Of a stretch of 64,000 bases of DNA, positions 46,334 through 59,500 are shown piece after piece (the stretch's first letter is position 1; each line of letters opens with the position of its first letter). A model generated the notes under the pieces. The model had not been told where the DNA came from. It did no database searches and was given only the letters and a program-made list of their open reading frames with translations. A program made the translations under genes and the position numbers. Source of the DNA: Achatina immaculata (taxonomy: Eukaryota; Mollusca; Gastropoda; Stylommatophora; Achatinidae); contig CM019691.1 of NCBI GenBank assembly GCA_009760885.1, forward strand, positions 24,551,314 through 24,615,313. Direction: 5' to 3'.

Positions 46334-48560
46334 GTGGATGCTCTACCTAACAATATCCACTGCGTTAGGACATCATCACACAAAGCAGTCTTTTTTTTAA
46401 GTATCAGCTTCTGTGAACTAATTTTTACGAAACAATATGACACTTAATTGTCATTTAAATAACATTATTCTTGAAAAAAGAACAGTATGTTTGTCGGAAT
46501 TCTTATGGGCGAGCAGTTATTTTTATTGGGCTTGAAATAACTAATTGATCACCGGATGTATCTTTGTTATTTCCAGAAACAAGAGAGGGCGACAAGACGG
46601 TCTGCTCCTATCTACATCCTTGGTTGTAACACGGAAGACAGTTTGGACAAGTAGGTATGTACTTGTGATAAGAAGTCATTCGGTTATTCAACAGCTTTCA
46701 AAGCGACTGTAGTTTATTTGAATTGCGACTTATTTGTAAGTTAGTTCCGTATTCACTCCATATTCATATATCGGAATGTGCGGTCACGCTCGCGTGCATG
46801 CGTGAGCTAGCAGTAGCCATAATACTGCGACGTAACGAAATGAAAGGTTTTGCAACCATTAGAATAAATCAAAAGATATAGTATCACATCGTAAATATGA
46901 TGATATGTTTAATTTTTAAGAAGACGACTCAACTGTTCTATTTATTCTGTCAGCAATTTCTAAATCTTGTGTGTATGAATCAAGCACATTAATTATTAAT
47001 TTGCGGTCATTTTCAGTTCATTTGTTGTAATACTTTTCACGGTATCAAAATAAAAATGAGGATTTTATTCTGTATCACTCGTTTTGACTTTGTGTAATTT
47101 TACACATAGTAAGCTGAAAGAAATTGCCAGTGGTGGTAATGAAGACAGGGAGTACTATTTAAAACATGATTATGCAGGCCAAGATTGTGTCATTTTTTTA
47201 TTATACATGTCAGGATTATATCATTTTCTGTCGGAAGTGTGTGATTTCTTCATTAGCTGGTATATGGTAATTTGTATATAATTGTTTTCACCGCATGTAC
47301 TGTAAAGTTTCAAAATTAAGCTGTAATATAACAAAATCCACTGTATGATTTGAAATCTTACATTTCCAAGAGTGATGTATGTACCATCATCCTGCACTTC
47401 ATTGTGTCCTCTGTTATTTCTGTTCCCAGTCATTTAGATTACCTCGGTTTGTTGATGATATAAGACACTTACATCACCTTATATAATTTGAAAACTCATC
47501 AGACAATGCTTCTCATATAGTTACATTTAGTTAGAACTAATTCCAAATAATTTTATGTATAAAAATCAAGGGGGATAACAAAAGAGCTAAGCGCTTAATT
47601 TTTCATCTGTTTTTATCTGTTGTGTTGTTTCTGTATGTGGTCCATTGAAAAGGCAGTTGCTGAGATATTAAACTGTTGTATGTTCTTAATTTATATGTGC
47701 TCATCTTAACTCTATTGAGACCGCGTTACTTCCAAATTGATCCTTAGTTTTCGATGATACGGACATTGAAGAAGGGCATGGACATTTTAGAGAACGGGGG
47801 TCTCTGTGTAAAAGTTATTGTACTGACTTAATTCCATGATCATCACGTGTGTATCACATATTAAAATAAGTGGAAATTAATGAAGATTCCATAAATGAAG
47901 TTATTTGTCATAAGAAAAGAAAAAACTGGTGTGAAACGATGGATCGATTTTTTGGCGTTAAAAAAATGTTAGGGCTGAGCAATAAAATCTACTTTATACT
48001 TACCTTAACTGTGTCATAATCCAATATAGAATACATAGTCATTCAAATTTCAACACAGAAAAATCAATATTTATAGATGTTTGTGACATCCGATAAATCA
48101 GATCTACAGCTACGAGAAACACATATAGTAAGATAGGTCTAGTAGGTTTGGTGTGACCATTCTACCACTCAGTCTCGAAATAAACTTGAATTTTACCCCC
48201 CTATCTATCTTTCCAATATGACTTCCATTCCCGATGATTAAAACACTAATTTAACTTTGTATTCAGAAGAGTTATAACTGGTTAAATGAAAAGTAACATT
48301 GTGTTTTCAACAAAAGAAAGTCTGAAGCCTTATAGGGCTCTCGGTTGGGAAGGTCCAGTGCACAAAGATCCTTCTAGGGATCGCTGGTCATCTAAGATTT
48401 AATTTCTGCCACTCTCATCCCCGGCCACTTTCCTTATTCTGTCTGTCTTTTAGCAAAACTGAACTACACATCTCTGTCTACCTTTATTACATTATCTTTC
48501 TTGTTTTTCTGCTTGATAATTTTATCTCTGTTTATCATGTTCTCTTTCTCATTGCTCATC
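46334..48560. other. Intergenic spacer
   Basis: AT-rich. A segment 46577-46654 with a good acceptor and donor could be a 5' non-coding exon of the SHB-like gene, but its frames do not join the known coding exons. Nothing else recognised. Confidence 0.4.
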
Positions 48561-48589
48561 TAGATGGTGACTCTTTCCATTGCTCTGTC

Positions 48590-48908
48590 ATTGCCTCTTT
48601 ACATTGTTCTACCAGTGCTTCTTTCCTTTGTTTTATGGTACCATTGTCTCATACTATTGCCTCTTTATATAGTTCTACTAGTGCTTCTTTCTTTTGTTTA
48701 TGCTACCATTGCCTCTTTACATAGTTCTACCAGTGCTTCTTTCCTTTGTTTATGCTACCATTGTTTCATACCATTGCCTCTTTACATTGTTCTACCAGTG
48801 CTTCTTTCCTTTGTTTATGCTACCATTGTTTCATACCATTTCCTCTTTACATAGTTCTACCAGTGCTTCTTTCCTTTGTTTATGCTACCATTGTCTCGTA
48901 ACATTGGT
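48590..48908. repeat. Tandem repeat, about 66-bp unit, 4-5 copies
   Basis: The unit contains TTCTACCAGTGCTTCTTTCC, TTTGTTTATGCTACCATTG and TTTCATACCATTGCCTCT. The unit length is close to 3n, so it appears open in two frames, but no protein family is recognised. Confidence 0.85.
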
Positions 48909-49149
48909 TGTTCTTTCCAGCGTTTTTTCTCCAAGTGCCACTTTACACTATTTATTCTACTTTGTACTCAACACATGATCAGTCAGTCTCATATCTTCTT
49001 TGTTTGATATCCTTACTTACAGTGTTTTTGTGATATAAATTTCCTTTTTGATTATAATGCTTATGCAACTTATGCTTAACTCACTCACACATTGTACATG
49101 GTGTTTATATATGTTCATTTGAAGACAGTGACCTAAACTTGATAATACA

Positions 49150-49320
49150 AAGTTACCACATCTGTATCAGTATTTCAAAACTTATTATGGCCAGTATTTT
49201 AGAACTACCAACTGTCAGCATTTAAAAACTACCCATGTGAAGTATTTTGAAACTAGCCATGGTCAGTATTTTGGAACTATCTGTTGTCAGTGTTTTAAAA
49301 CTACCTCAAAACATGACTTT
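49150..49320. repeat. Degenerate short tandem repeat, about 25-bp unit
   Basis: Repeats of (G)TCAGTATTTTAGAACTACC-like units; similar units reappear at 50160-50235, where a 55-bp LINE E piece is inserted. Confidence 0.55.
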
Positions 49321-50231
49321 GTGACACCAGGATGTTCTGACACTTGGTCATTTTGACGCCAGGACATTAATTTGCATAAGTGTTTCTTCTTATTTATGTT
49401 TATATATTTAGTTTTAGATTTTTAAAATGTGGATGCAGTAAAATGCTTTATAATATTTCTGCTCTTGAAAATGTACCTTCTCTCAAGTAAGAAGTTATGT
49501 GCAACCTCTTTTAAGACATTCATTGTTAGTCCTATGATTAAAACTGGAAGTAGTGTTGTTAACTCATGTTGCCTCCTGCCATTCTTTAAAAGCACTATGT
49601 AAAGACACACTTAAAGGTAATCAGAGATGGAGTGGAATATTAAGAAAAAAAATTTTTTTTGTAGGTTTTTTGCTGCTGAACAAGATGGAGAAGCATTATT
49701 GCCAATGCTGTTTGGTACCACACATAACAACAATAAGGTTTTTTTTGCTAGAATAGTTATGCTGTGACTATCCTGAGTTACATTATTAGAAACATTGCCA
49801 CAGGGTGTACTTATACAATTTCCCACTTTGATCAGACCACTATTCTTGAATGTCTAAAAGAGGTTGTACACAACTTTTTTTTTTTCAGTAGACTGACAGT
49901 ACATTTCTAAGAGCAGGAATATAATACATTTTGTTGTTTTTTGTTTTTTTTTTTTGTTTAGTTGCTGTTGGAGTGATTTTAGCCCCCAGATTTTTAGAAT
50001 TAGAATTTGGACTCATGACCACTTTCTGCTAGACAGTAATGAAACATAACTTTAAAAATGTTTATTAAATAATAATTATATATACTTAAAACAGTTATAA
50101 TTATGAAAATATGGGTCCTAACCTGGCATTGAAATATCTGGTGTCAAAAAGTCATGTACCAAATTACCAGTGGTCATTATTTTAAACTACTCATGATAAG
50201 TATTTTAAGATTTACCAGTGATCAGTATTCA

Positions 50232-50286
50232 ATAACTATGCGAGCCCTATGTGACGTTTAACGGCACGGGAAGGACGTAATATGTA
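50232..50286 (+). mobile_element. 55-bp LINE family E 3' end with 8-bp TSD
   Basis: Contains GCGAGCCCTATGTGACGTTT and AACGGCACGGGAAGGAC, the exact 3' terminus of family E. It is flanked by AGTATTCA at 50224-50231 and 50287-50294: an extremely 5'-truncated insertion. Confidence 0.75.
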
Positions 50287-50455
50287 AGTATTCAGTAAAA
50301 AGTAGGCTGGTGAAGCTTTTACAGAAAACGTCATTAATAAATGCTGAACAGGTTTTAACAAGTGTTGTCTCCATTAGATATCATGACAGCGGTCATCATC
50401 ATTTCCATCAGAGAAGACATGTTGTAGAAGGAATGGTTCACTCAAAGGACAGAAG

Positions 50456-50548
50456 ATGAATAGTGACACAAAGAAGGAGTTTCTACAGAAGTATAAACTT
50501 GACAACTACTCCAGAGCTGTTCCATCTAGAAGACTTCTTGTGAAAACA
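50456..50548 (+). CDS. SHB-like adaptor, first recognised coding exon
   Basis: Thirty-one codons from an ATG at 50456, reading MNSDTKKEFLQKYKLDNYSR and then AVPSRRLLVKT, to a GTAAAG donor in phase 0, which fits the next exon. The frame stays open upstream to a TGA at about 50384. A possible acceptor (CATTAG) ends at 50377, so bases 50378-50455 may be 5' UTR of the same exon. The codon context is only moderate; an internal exon with an earlier start remains possible. Confidence 0.6.
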
Positions 50549-53500
50549 GTAAAGAATTTTGACTTATTCATTTTTCTAAATTTAATAATTATTTAATAAT
50601 TGATTAAGATTCTGTAATTTTAATATGAAATCAAACCAGGGACCTTTCTGATCAGCTGATGAATGCACTAACCACTACAATACAGCAAATGCTAAATCCT
50701 GTTGCTACAGCACATTCCACAGATTTCTTTAGATGTTTGTAGCAATCATGTAGCTTCTGTCCCAAATCCAGACACCCTCTGGCCAAATTTGGCCAGATAT
50801 CTGCATGAACCAAGGTAATTTTGTTTATAAGTGCTGGAAATTTGAATTCCACTCTCACAGAGACATTCTTCAGCATAAAATGTTTTGAGTACATGATCCA
50901 GAAGCTAGCAAAGGCCAGTCCTTAGATACAGCAAGGCAGTCTTTTAGTACCTCGGTAGTTGGTAAATTGAGTCAGGTTCATTCTTTATGTCCAGGTATTT
51001 CTTCCAGTATATTTTTGAAACATTGATCCTTACTGGCATAGTCAGTAAGTTTTAGGCTTTTGCTAGCAGACATTTATGGCTTTCCTCATTTCCCATAAGT
51101 CATGCAAGATGACATGATGCCTTCCCTTCAGTCTACAGTATCAAGCTTGTTATTTAAATCTCAACTCATGAACCATGTCCATCCCTATCTAATTAGCTAG
51201 GGTTATGTGAAAACAGGCTTTTTCTAGGGAGTATGTCGTAAAAGAGAGGTGAGGACTATGCTAACTGTGGCATGCTAACCCTTGTGTGAGAATGGATATT
51301 TCTGACTGTTTGTTCAAGAAATAAAAACTATTGTAAATGGCAGAATCTTCTAAGAAAGTGGAGTTTACAAACAAGAAAACTGGTCAATAATTTAAAATGC
51401 TAATTTCAGTCTTAACTGTTGCTAGAATAGCTTTTGGGTTACTGCAGCTCAAAAGCTCCATATGAGACAGAGTTTAAGCCATGACGCTGTCATGTATGTT
51501 ATATTTCAGGCATCATTAGGTGAGTATTGTGAGCCTGTGGACAGCAGGAAAACAAGGAGGGGTATCTCAGAAGAAAATGAAGACTACAATTCTGATCCAG
51601 ATAAAAGATATTCTCAACCTCAAGGTTTGTTTATGTTTTGTTGTAAAACTCTTTCTGATACTGTAAGTTCCTTTCAACTGATGCATGAAGATGTTGAGGC
51701 CACCTTATTAAAGTAAGTTATGGTGGCTAAGCCTGGAGACCCAGGGTGGACCCAAAAATCAGGTATCGCAGCAGGCTTTATCACCATGGGTTTGTTACCG
51801 GGAGCACCAGCAGAGTGGTAGGACAGGGTCAGAGTCTACTTTTGTTTGCTGGTCCATTTAACCATGCCATCACACTAGCACAGTCATCTTTGCTCCCAGA
51901 TACGTTTGCTTGGACTACACGTGTTTTCTGATTTGTTCTTATCAAGAATCTGAGCTGGAGGCTGTAGTATGTGTTATGAGGATGAATGGAAAGAGTCTAA
52001 AACAACTATCAGATATATGATAGTGAAAGAAAGTGAGTAGAAAGGACTCGATCTGCATATCAGAAAAACCAAAAAAAAAACAAAAACGGAGTAGTGGTTA
52101 TATCATGAAAGAAGTACCTACTTAAAAGTAGTGTTAAAGTAAACTTGTGATAAACTTATGGCAGGTACACATATTCAAGCACCAATAAGATTAAGAGAAA
52201 AGTGAATCTGAAATTGATAAAAGAATATGCTGGGTCAAAACAGTTTTCAAGAACATGAAAAATATTTATGTGTAATTCTTGTTTTTTTAATTATTGAATC
52301 TTTTACAAAGTATGCAAAATATTGTAGTATCTTCAGTATAGCACAGAATGAGCGTCAAATATCTTTTGAATTGTTCTTATACTGATATAATTTCAGATGC
52401 CATAGACATCAAGTCAAAACAGCCAGTGACAAATGCAGGTGACAATGACGTTGATGATGAAGATGTATATGAGCTAGCACAGACATCTGCAGAGATGCAG
52501 GATCTTCCACCACAGAAGAAGCCATCTCCGAAACCAAGAGCTGCAAGACAGATGACACCAAAACGCAAAAGTTCCACATCATCCAAGAAAGCAGAAAATG
52601 AGACGGACACAACCAGTTCAGAGGCACCCCAGGGAAGCAGTTCACGTGCAGCTCATGAACCAAGTGTGGAGACTCAAGCCCTCAAAAAGAGGCCTGGGAA
52701 GAAAGTGGTAGAGATTGAATATGAGGTAGCATCAGAAATTCGTCGTGGTAAACCTGGAGAGTCATCAGTAACAGGGATAAGCCAGGCTGATTACAATCCA
52801 GACAGTGCCAAAACCAGTATTAATGATAGCAAGAAACCCAAGTCTGCATCACAGATATCCCAGTTTTCAAAAGTGACTGTGCACAACAGCTCTTTTGACT
52901 CTAAATCTGTAAAACAAGGTCCTACAGGTTCTCAGTCCCAACAGCCACATACAGATTTCGTTTACAGCTTGGGTCAAGCCTCATCTTGTCCTGGGATTGG
53001 GGAAGATGCCTATGAGGAGCCTTGGGATTTGAAAATGAAGAGACTCAAACAGGAGCAAGAAAGCAAAGGAAAAAAGTCAGTAAATAGATCTGACAAACTG
53101 CCTGGCATGCAGAAAGCTCCAGCCATCTATGACAATGCATGGCATGCTGCTGGTCAGCAACAGAAACTTCAGGACCCGCGAAGTTATGCTCGAAGTTCGT
53201 CACATACTTCAGAAGTTGATGTTTTCCATGATGCCCTGGACAGTTTTCCTGACCAAACGGTAATTTATAAACAGAGAAATTGTGAATTGACTTATTTTAA
53301 TTCAGTTAATATTTAAATGTAACTTCTCTGTTTTTATTTAGTGGTCATCATAATTAAATTTGTAAATTCATTTGACAGCTACGATGACTTTCTTTTTTTT
53401 CCCCATAATTTAGTCGATCATTTGCATGTCCCTTACAGAACTTTGCCTCCCTAATAGCTCTCCTGTAGACCTCTTGGTTGTGAGCAAGATGGCCTGCTGC

Positions 53501-56500
53501 TGATGCATCCATTCGCAGATCATCAACGATGTCTTGCAACCATCTTCACCTTGATCTTCCTCTTTCTTTTTCCCATTTTGTACCAAGACTGTCTTTTCTA
53601 AATTATCATGATGTTTAATGTGTCCAAAATATTGAAGTTTTCTGTTTAATCTTCCTTACTAGTCAATCATCTGCAATATTAAGTTCTTGTAGTATGGATA
53701 TATTTGTTGTTTTTTTTTTGTGTGTCTATGATATTTGAAGAACTCTTCTGTGGCATTTACATTCAAAGACATTTATGTGTTTCTCAGCTGTTTTGTTCAG
53801 TGTCCAGGTCTCACAGGCATTTGTTGTGACAAAAAAGATGCATACCCTTAAAAATCTTATTTTTGTAGTTCTGTCTGTTCCTCTCCACAGCTTTTTTAAC
53901 TCTTCCCGTGCTGGAGGAAGAAGCATGGACATGTCGTGGAGTGCGGGAGTAAAAATGTGGGTCTTGATATGTTAAGGGGTCTAGTTGTAAAATGGAATGG
54001 AAAACAGTATTTCCATGTACTTCTATATACTTGTTATGTTTCAAAGTATAGCTAAATGAATGAAAATTTCATAAATGCAGAGTTTTTTAGGAAAAAAGAA
54101 GTAATATGATGTTTTTAGACACTGATTGTGGCCAGCTGACCATTGGATAGGTCTAGATCTGCACTACTTACCATCTGAGATGTGTAGATCTACTTGTCAA
54201 TCTCATATTCTGATTCTATGTTGCATTCTCGCTAAATTAATGTCTGAAATAACTCATAACTACTTCTCCAGTCGTCTAAATATGTCTAGATCTACTTGGG
54301 ATACATTCAAGAACAGTGGGGTGGTCACAGGCCATGTCCATACCTCTATCTACATCATCAAAAATTGAAAAATTTCGGTCTTTCGCTCCCTTTTTCTCAG
54401 TCGGAATCGCTCGTAACTAGGCACTCTTTCGCCATTTTTAAAAGTGTCACCGGAATCGTGGATGTCCATATGTCCTTTTTTCTTATCACCTGTGAGACAG
54501 ATTGTTGTTTGCTCATGTACAATCTAAATGTTACACAGCTTGTTTTAATGAAACAAACCAATGACATTATAACGATTATTCGCACGCACCGGGTATACCG
54601 GAACTGACACTATAATGTCGAAAAGCACGGGAAGAGTTAAGGTTTCAAATTCTAACTTGAATTAGACAGAGATGTATGCTTCATTTTTTTTTCAAAAAAA
54701 GTTCAAAAGTTTGAGAAAAGTGAGCAGAAACAAGAGCAGCAGAAAGTAAGATGAGCACTTACAAGTATAACAATCCAATATTTTGGCAGAAGCCTTTTTC
54801 AGGGATTACATGCAAAACTTGAGTTATCAAATTATGTAACTTGATTTATCACTTTATTCCAAGTTTTTTGGTGCCATCCATGCTTTTATTTATTAATTTA
54901 TTTTTGTATATTTTAAACATTTTTTAGGCTCACATATTCAGGTTTATCCTGTTCTTCAGTTCTCTCTGTTATCAAAGGTCAAGGCTGCCAGATATGATAT
55001 TTTTTCCAATCACTCCATCTAACATTACATATGTACAAGATGTTTATTCTGTATGTGTCTTGTCTGTTTCATTCTGTGCTCAAGGTTTTCATTCTTATGC
55101 TTTGCTGTTATGTTCAACATTCCATTGGTAGTTGACGAGAAGCTGCCAGATATTTGTTCAATGTGTGAACTTGATTTGGAGTTATGGTACTGGCTGAACA
55201 TAAGAACCTAAAAACAATTCTGTTTATAGAAAACAGTTCTGTTTGAAGTGAAATGGATTCTATGATAATTCTTTTGGGCCTGACCTATGAGGATTACATA
55301 CTGGTTAGTTCAAGGACAAATTTCATGTTCTCTGCTATAAAATTTTGATCTGCTGCGAAATGGAAATAATTTCTGGTTTCATTGCATGTTTCAGGCAGAG
55401 ACTAAACTTGTAGAGAATGTGAAGACAGATCAAAACCCTCCTGGGAAGCTGAAACCACTTCCGCAGAACACATATGAAGATGCTTGGGATCTGAAAAACA
55501 GCTTGCTGGAGAAGAAGATCAGGTAAGATCCATTCATCCATTTGCTCTGAGACATTATTACAACCTTAGTTTTCTGCAGCTTCTTGGGGGTTTATGTGTT
55601 GGTGAGTCCATGTTAATAAAATAAACCTTGCTGAGATGTTGACTGCCTAAAAATATTGTAACTTTCTAAATGGAGACATTCATGCACAGTGGCATGATGG
55701 TAGGTAATGTTTCCTGTTTTTTGAGTTTTTCATAGAAAATGGCAAGGTGTCAGCTCATATACTTTTGATGTAATCAGTGTTCAGCTGATGTACATCACAG
55801 CATAGCTTCTCTGGAGCTGATACAAGTGTTGACCACATCTGTTTTTCTCTGCACTTTGTGTGTTGCATCTCCTACTGGAGCAACATGTGCACATGTCGGT
55901 GAGGCTAATTTTGAGCCTGTCGAAAAGTTGGTACTTCAGTCTGTTGTGACTGATGTGGAGCCCAAAAAAAATGATTTCTTTGGCAAGATGTTTAAAAGAC
56001 GCTTAAAACAAACCTTCAGGAATTATTTTGTTTGTTCTTCTTTACATAATTACTTATCTACATAATCCACTTGGTAGCCCACATGCATATGCAGTTTCTT
56101 GATACTTTGTGATACTGTCAAGATAGATTTGTTCAAGTTGATTTTGGAGCCACAGCTTCATCTCAGGCTTGTCATTGTTCCAATCCAAGAGGTAGTATTT
56201 GCGTCCTTCCCATGCCACTAAAAGTCATATAGGGTTTGCAAGGTAGTTCACCAGTTTTCCTGTTTTCGGCGAGTTTTTCAACCTCATCAAGAGATGATAT
56301 GCCTACTGAGCTGGCCTCCCTTAACAATGTCCTCATTAGAATTTCACATGGTCAGCCTCTTTTTCTTTGGCCTGTTGTGTTCCACTTTGATAGCTTATTT
56401 TGGGATTCTCTGACTGTTTCTTCTCATCACATGACCAACATATGTCCTTTTTTCTTATCACCTGTGAGACAGATTGTTGTTTGCTCATCTGTCTTTTCTC

Positions 56501-59500
56501 TGCGTTGTTCTTAAATTTGTTCCACTTTATACAGAGTATTTTCCTTAGGCATTTGTTTTCAAAAGAGTCTAATTTGTTGTCTATTTCTTTAGTTGTTTTC
56601 CAGCTTTAACATGCATAAATGAGGATGAATTTGAATTGAATAATCTTAACTTGGTTTTTGTGCTCATAACATTTGAATCCCATATGTTCTCAAGATTATT
56701 GAAGGTCATTGCTGCTTTTGCAATTCTAATTCTAACTTCCTTTCTAGTGTCGCTATCCTGGTCTATGTAGCTGCCGAGATATGCAAATTGGCGTACTTCT
56801 TCAACAATTATTCCTTCTGCATATATTTGTCCTTCGTGATTAATGAGAAATTTCATTATTTTTGTTTTGTCCTTGTTAATTTCAAGTCCTATTTTACCAG
56901 CCAGTGAAGACAGGGTATCTGTTTTTTTCTTGCACCGATTTCACATTGTCACTGATAAGAGTTATCTGCAAAATCAAGTTTCTTATCTTCTACTAGATAT
57001 TATAAAATAGTATGTTTTGTATTATCTGGATGTGGTAAAATAGATTAGTTTGTACAAATTGGGATTTCTTCACCTTCCACTCCCATTCTTGATCCTTAGA
57101 TTTCATTTATTTTCATAACTTTTAACATTTCTCATGCATTAACTTTTCACATTGACAATCAGCATTTTTCTTCACTCATTGTTAGCATTTATCATCATCA
57201 TTCATTGTCACAATTTTTCATCATCTTTTAGCTTTACTTGTTCATTACCAGCATTCGTCATTTATAGCACTAGCATTCTTACTTTAATTATAAGCACAAT
57301 GAAGCAAATGTTATTCATCTACCAATGCTAAATGACAAGGTTGTAATCAGATACCAGTTCTAGCTGTACAATACAAATAATGGTTGGGGGGGGGGTGTGG
57401 AAAATGCAGCTAATATTCATTGGTAAGGTGTACATTGTATGTTATGTTTTCATATTGTGCATTCTGATCATAGAGAAATGCAGCTTCTTGCTTCTGCTGT
57501 GTATGAAGAGCCTTGGGATACTGGCAAACAGCAGAAGCAGCTGCAGGCAAAACTGCAGGCAAGCAACCTTGCCACAGGATCAGGCATTGAACAGGAGAAG
57601 TCTCCAAGGCATAAATCAAGTTCTGACGCACAGATTGCAACTCAGGAAGCCACCGAATCAAATACTGCTGTTACTAAGGGAAGTAAGTTGAATGTTTAGT
57701 CACGTGCACCAGTTTAAGTTGTTTAAGATATATGAATGCATGGTCTGCTTAATAGACTGAGTGTTAAGCCAGATGCACCTGTTTAAGTTGTTTAAGATGT
57801 ACATTTATGCATGGTCTGTTTAATAGACTGAGTGTTTAGCCATATGTACCCATTTAAGTTGTTTAAGGTATATATTAATGCATGGTCTGTTTAATAAACT
57901 GAATGTTTAGCCAGATGCATCAGTTGAAATTTTGTCATCAGTTGAAAACTTTTCAAAGTAATGAGTGTATTTTATATTTAACATACATAGCACATATTTT
58001 TGAGAGAAAATATGACAATATACAGATACTGTAGCTTGAGCAAGGGAGTGGTGATTGAGTGTTGTTTATGGCAGTGGGACTAATTGAGAAGCCTATTTTC
58101 TTAGGTCTGCTCCGGGAGCTAGAGAAGCCCATTGTAGTGCATTTCTCATTTAATACATAATGTATTACACAGAACTGTCACCAGGGCATCTGTTGCCAAG
58201 ATCTTCAAATTTTGATTATGCAGCAGGAAGAGATGATGGAGCAGTAATAACTTCAGATGGGAAATGCAGAACAGAATTTAGGAACAGAATAGGCCAAACA
58301 AAGACTGCGTTTCAAAGAGTGAGAAACATATTAGCCAACACATCCTTATCAATGAATGTTAGAAAACAGTCCTAAAATGCTATATTGAACCTATCTTGTT
58401 ATATGGAAGTGAATCATGGACAATAGGCAGGTCCTGTACAAAAGTCATTGGAAGCAGCAGAAATGTGGTTTATTAGAAGAATGTTGCGAATCCCCTGGAC
58501 AATAAAAATAACTAATGAAGAATGTATGAGAAGAGCTGGAGAGACAAAAATCTTGTCAAAAAGGTAAGAGAGAGACAATGTACTTTCATAGGACATGTAA
58601 TGAGAAGAGGGGGCATTGAAAGTATTATAACAACAGGAAAAATAGAAGGAAGAAGATCAAGAGGAAGACCAAGAAAAATATACTGGACAGTCTGACGGGA
58701 TGGTGTGAGAGGAGATCACCAAGTGAGCTAATGGCCTGCATGAAGGATCATGTACTCTGGAGAAGCATAATAGCCAGTGCCAGTTGGCACGGCACATGAT
58801 GATGATGATGATGAGCAGGAAGAGATCTATGAAGCATTAAAAAAAAAAAAACCAAAACAGTTAATCAACTGCTCTGACCATATTGAGAAAAAAGTTGCAC
58901 ATTTTCAATCCTTCTATGTAATGCCACCCATTTCAGATAAACAGGGTTCTCCTGCGAAGTGTATGCATCCTTGATATGGCTTCTGCCTCTTCTGCCATTC
59001 CTTATATGATCATTCCTTGCTTACTGTACATCATAAAATAATTGTGCAGTGTGTTTGGTCATAAAAATCACACCACATCAGTCTGTTTTGTCATGTCACA
59101 AAATTTCAGACATCTTTTTTAAACATGGTACTAAGCGCAGGAAAAAAAAAATAGGGGGATGAGTCTATGCATTGTTTAGTTTTCTATTCCATTCATGCAA
59201 AGGGAGATCAATTTTTTTTTGTGAATTACAAGGGGATTATCATTTTTTTTTATTGCAGCTTTATGTAACTTGCGAGGTGAAATGCTAATGAGCATCAAAT
59301 CAAATTCATTGTTACATTCAGCTACAATTTATTTGTTTAACTTACTAACATCTTTGATCCCAGCTACAATTTATTTGGATTAATTTACTAACATCTTTGA
59401 TCCCAGCTACAATTTATATGGATTAATTTACTGACATCTTTGATCCCAGCTACAATTTATATGGATTAATTTACTAACATCTTTGATCCCAGCTACAATT

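Noticed and set aside
46577..46654. Possible upstream coding exon of the SHB-like gene (acceptor TTTCCAG, donors GTAGGT/GTATGT)
   Set aside because: No frame joins the phase-0 start of exon 51510 or the 50456 exon without a stop or phase clash; at best a 5' UTR exon.
48564..48978. Overlapping 94-96 codon frames as a membrane protein gene
   Set aside because: They arise from a 66-bp tandem repeat rich in TTC/CTT and lack splice or homology support.
49790..49870. Third copy of the piggyBac-like element
   Set aside because: Only about 25 bp resemble the element (ACATTCAAGAA.AGTGG) and no ends or TTAA pair were found.
58777..58974. Frame reading EQEEIYEALKKKKPK as an exon of the SHB-like gene
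   Set aside because: The start lies in the LINE (GAT)n tail, there is no suitable acceptor phase and no donor; exon 5 joins exon 6 perfectly without it.
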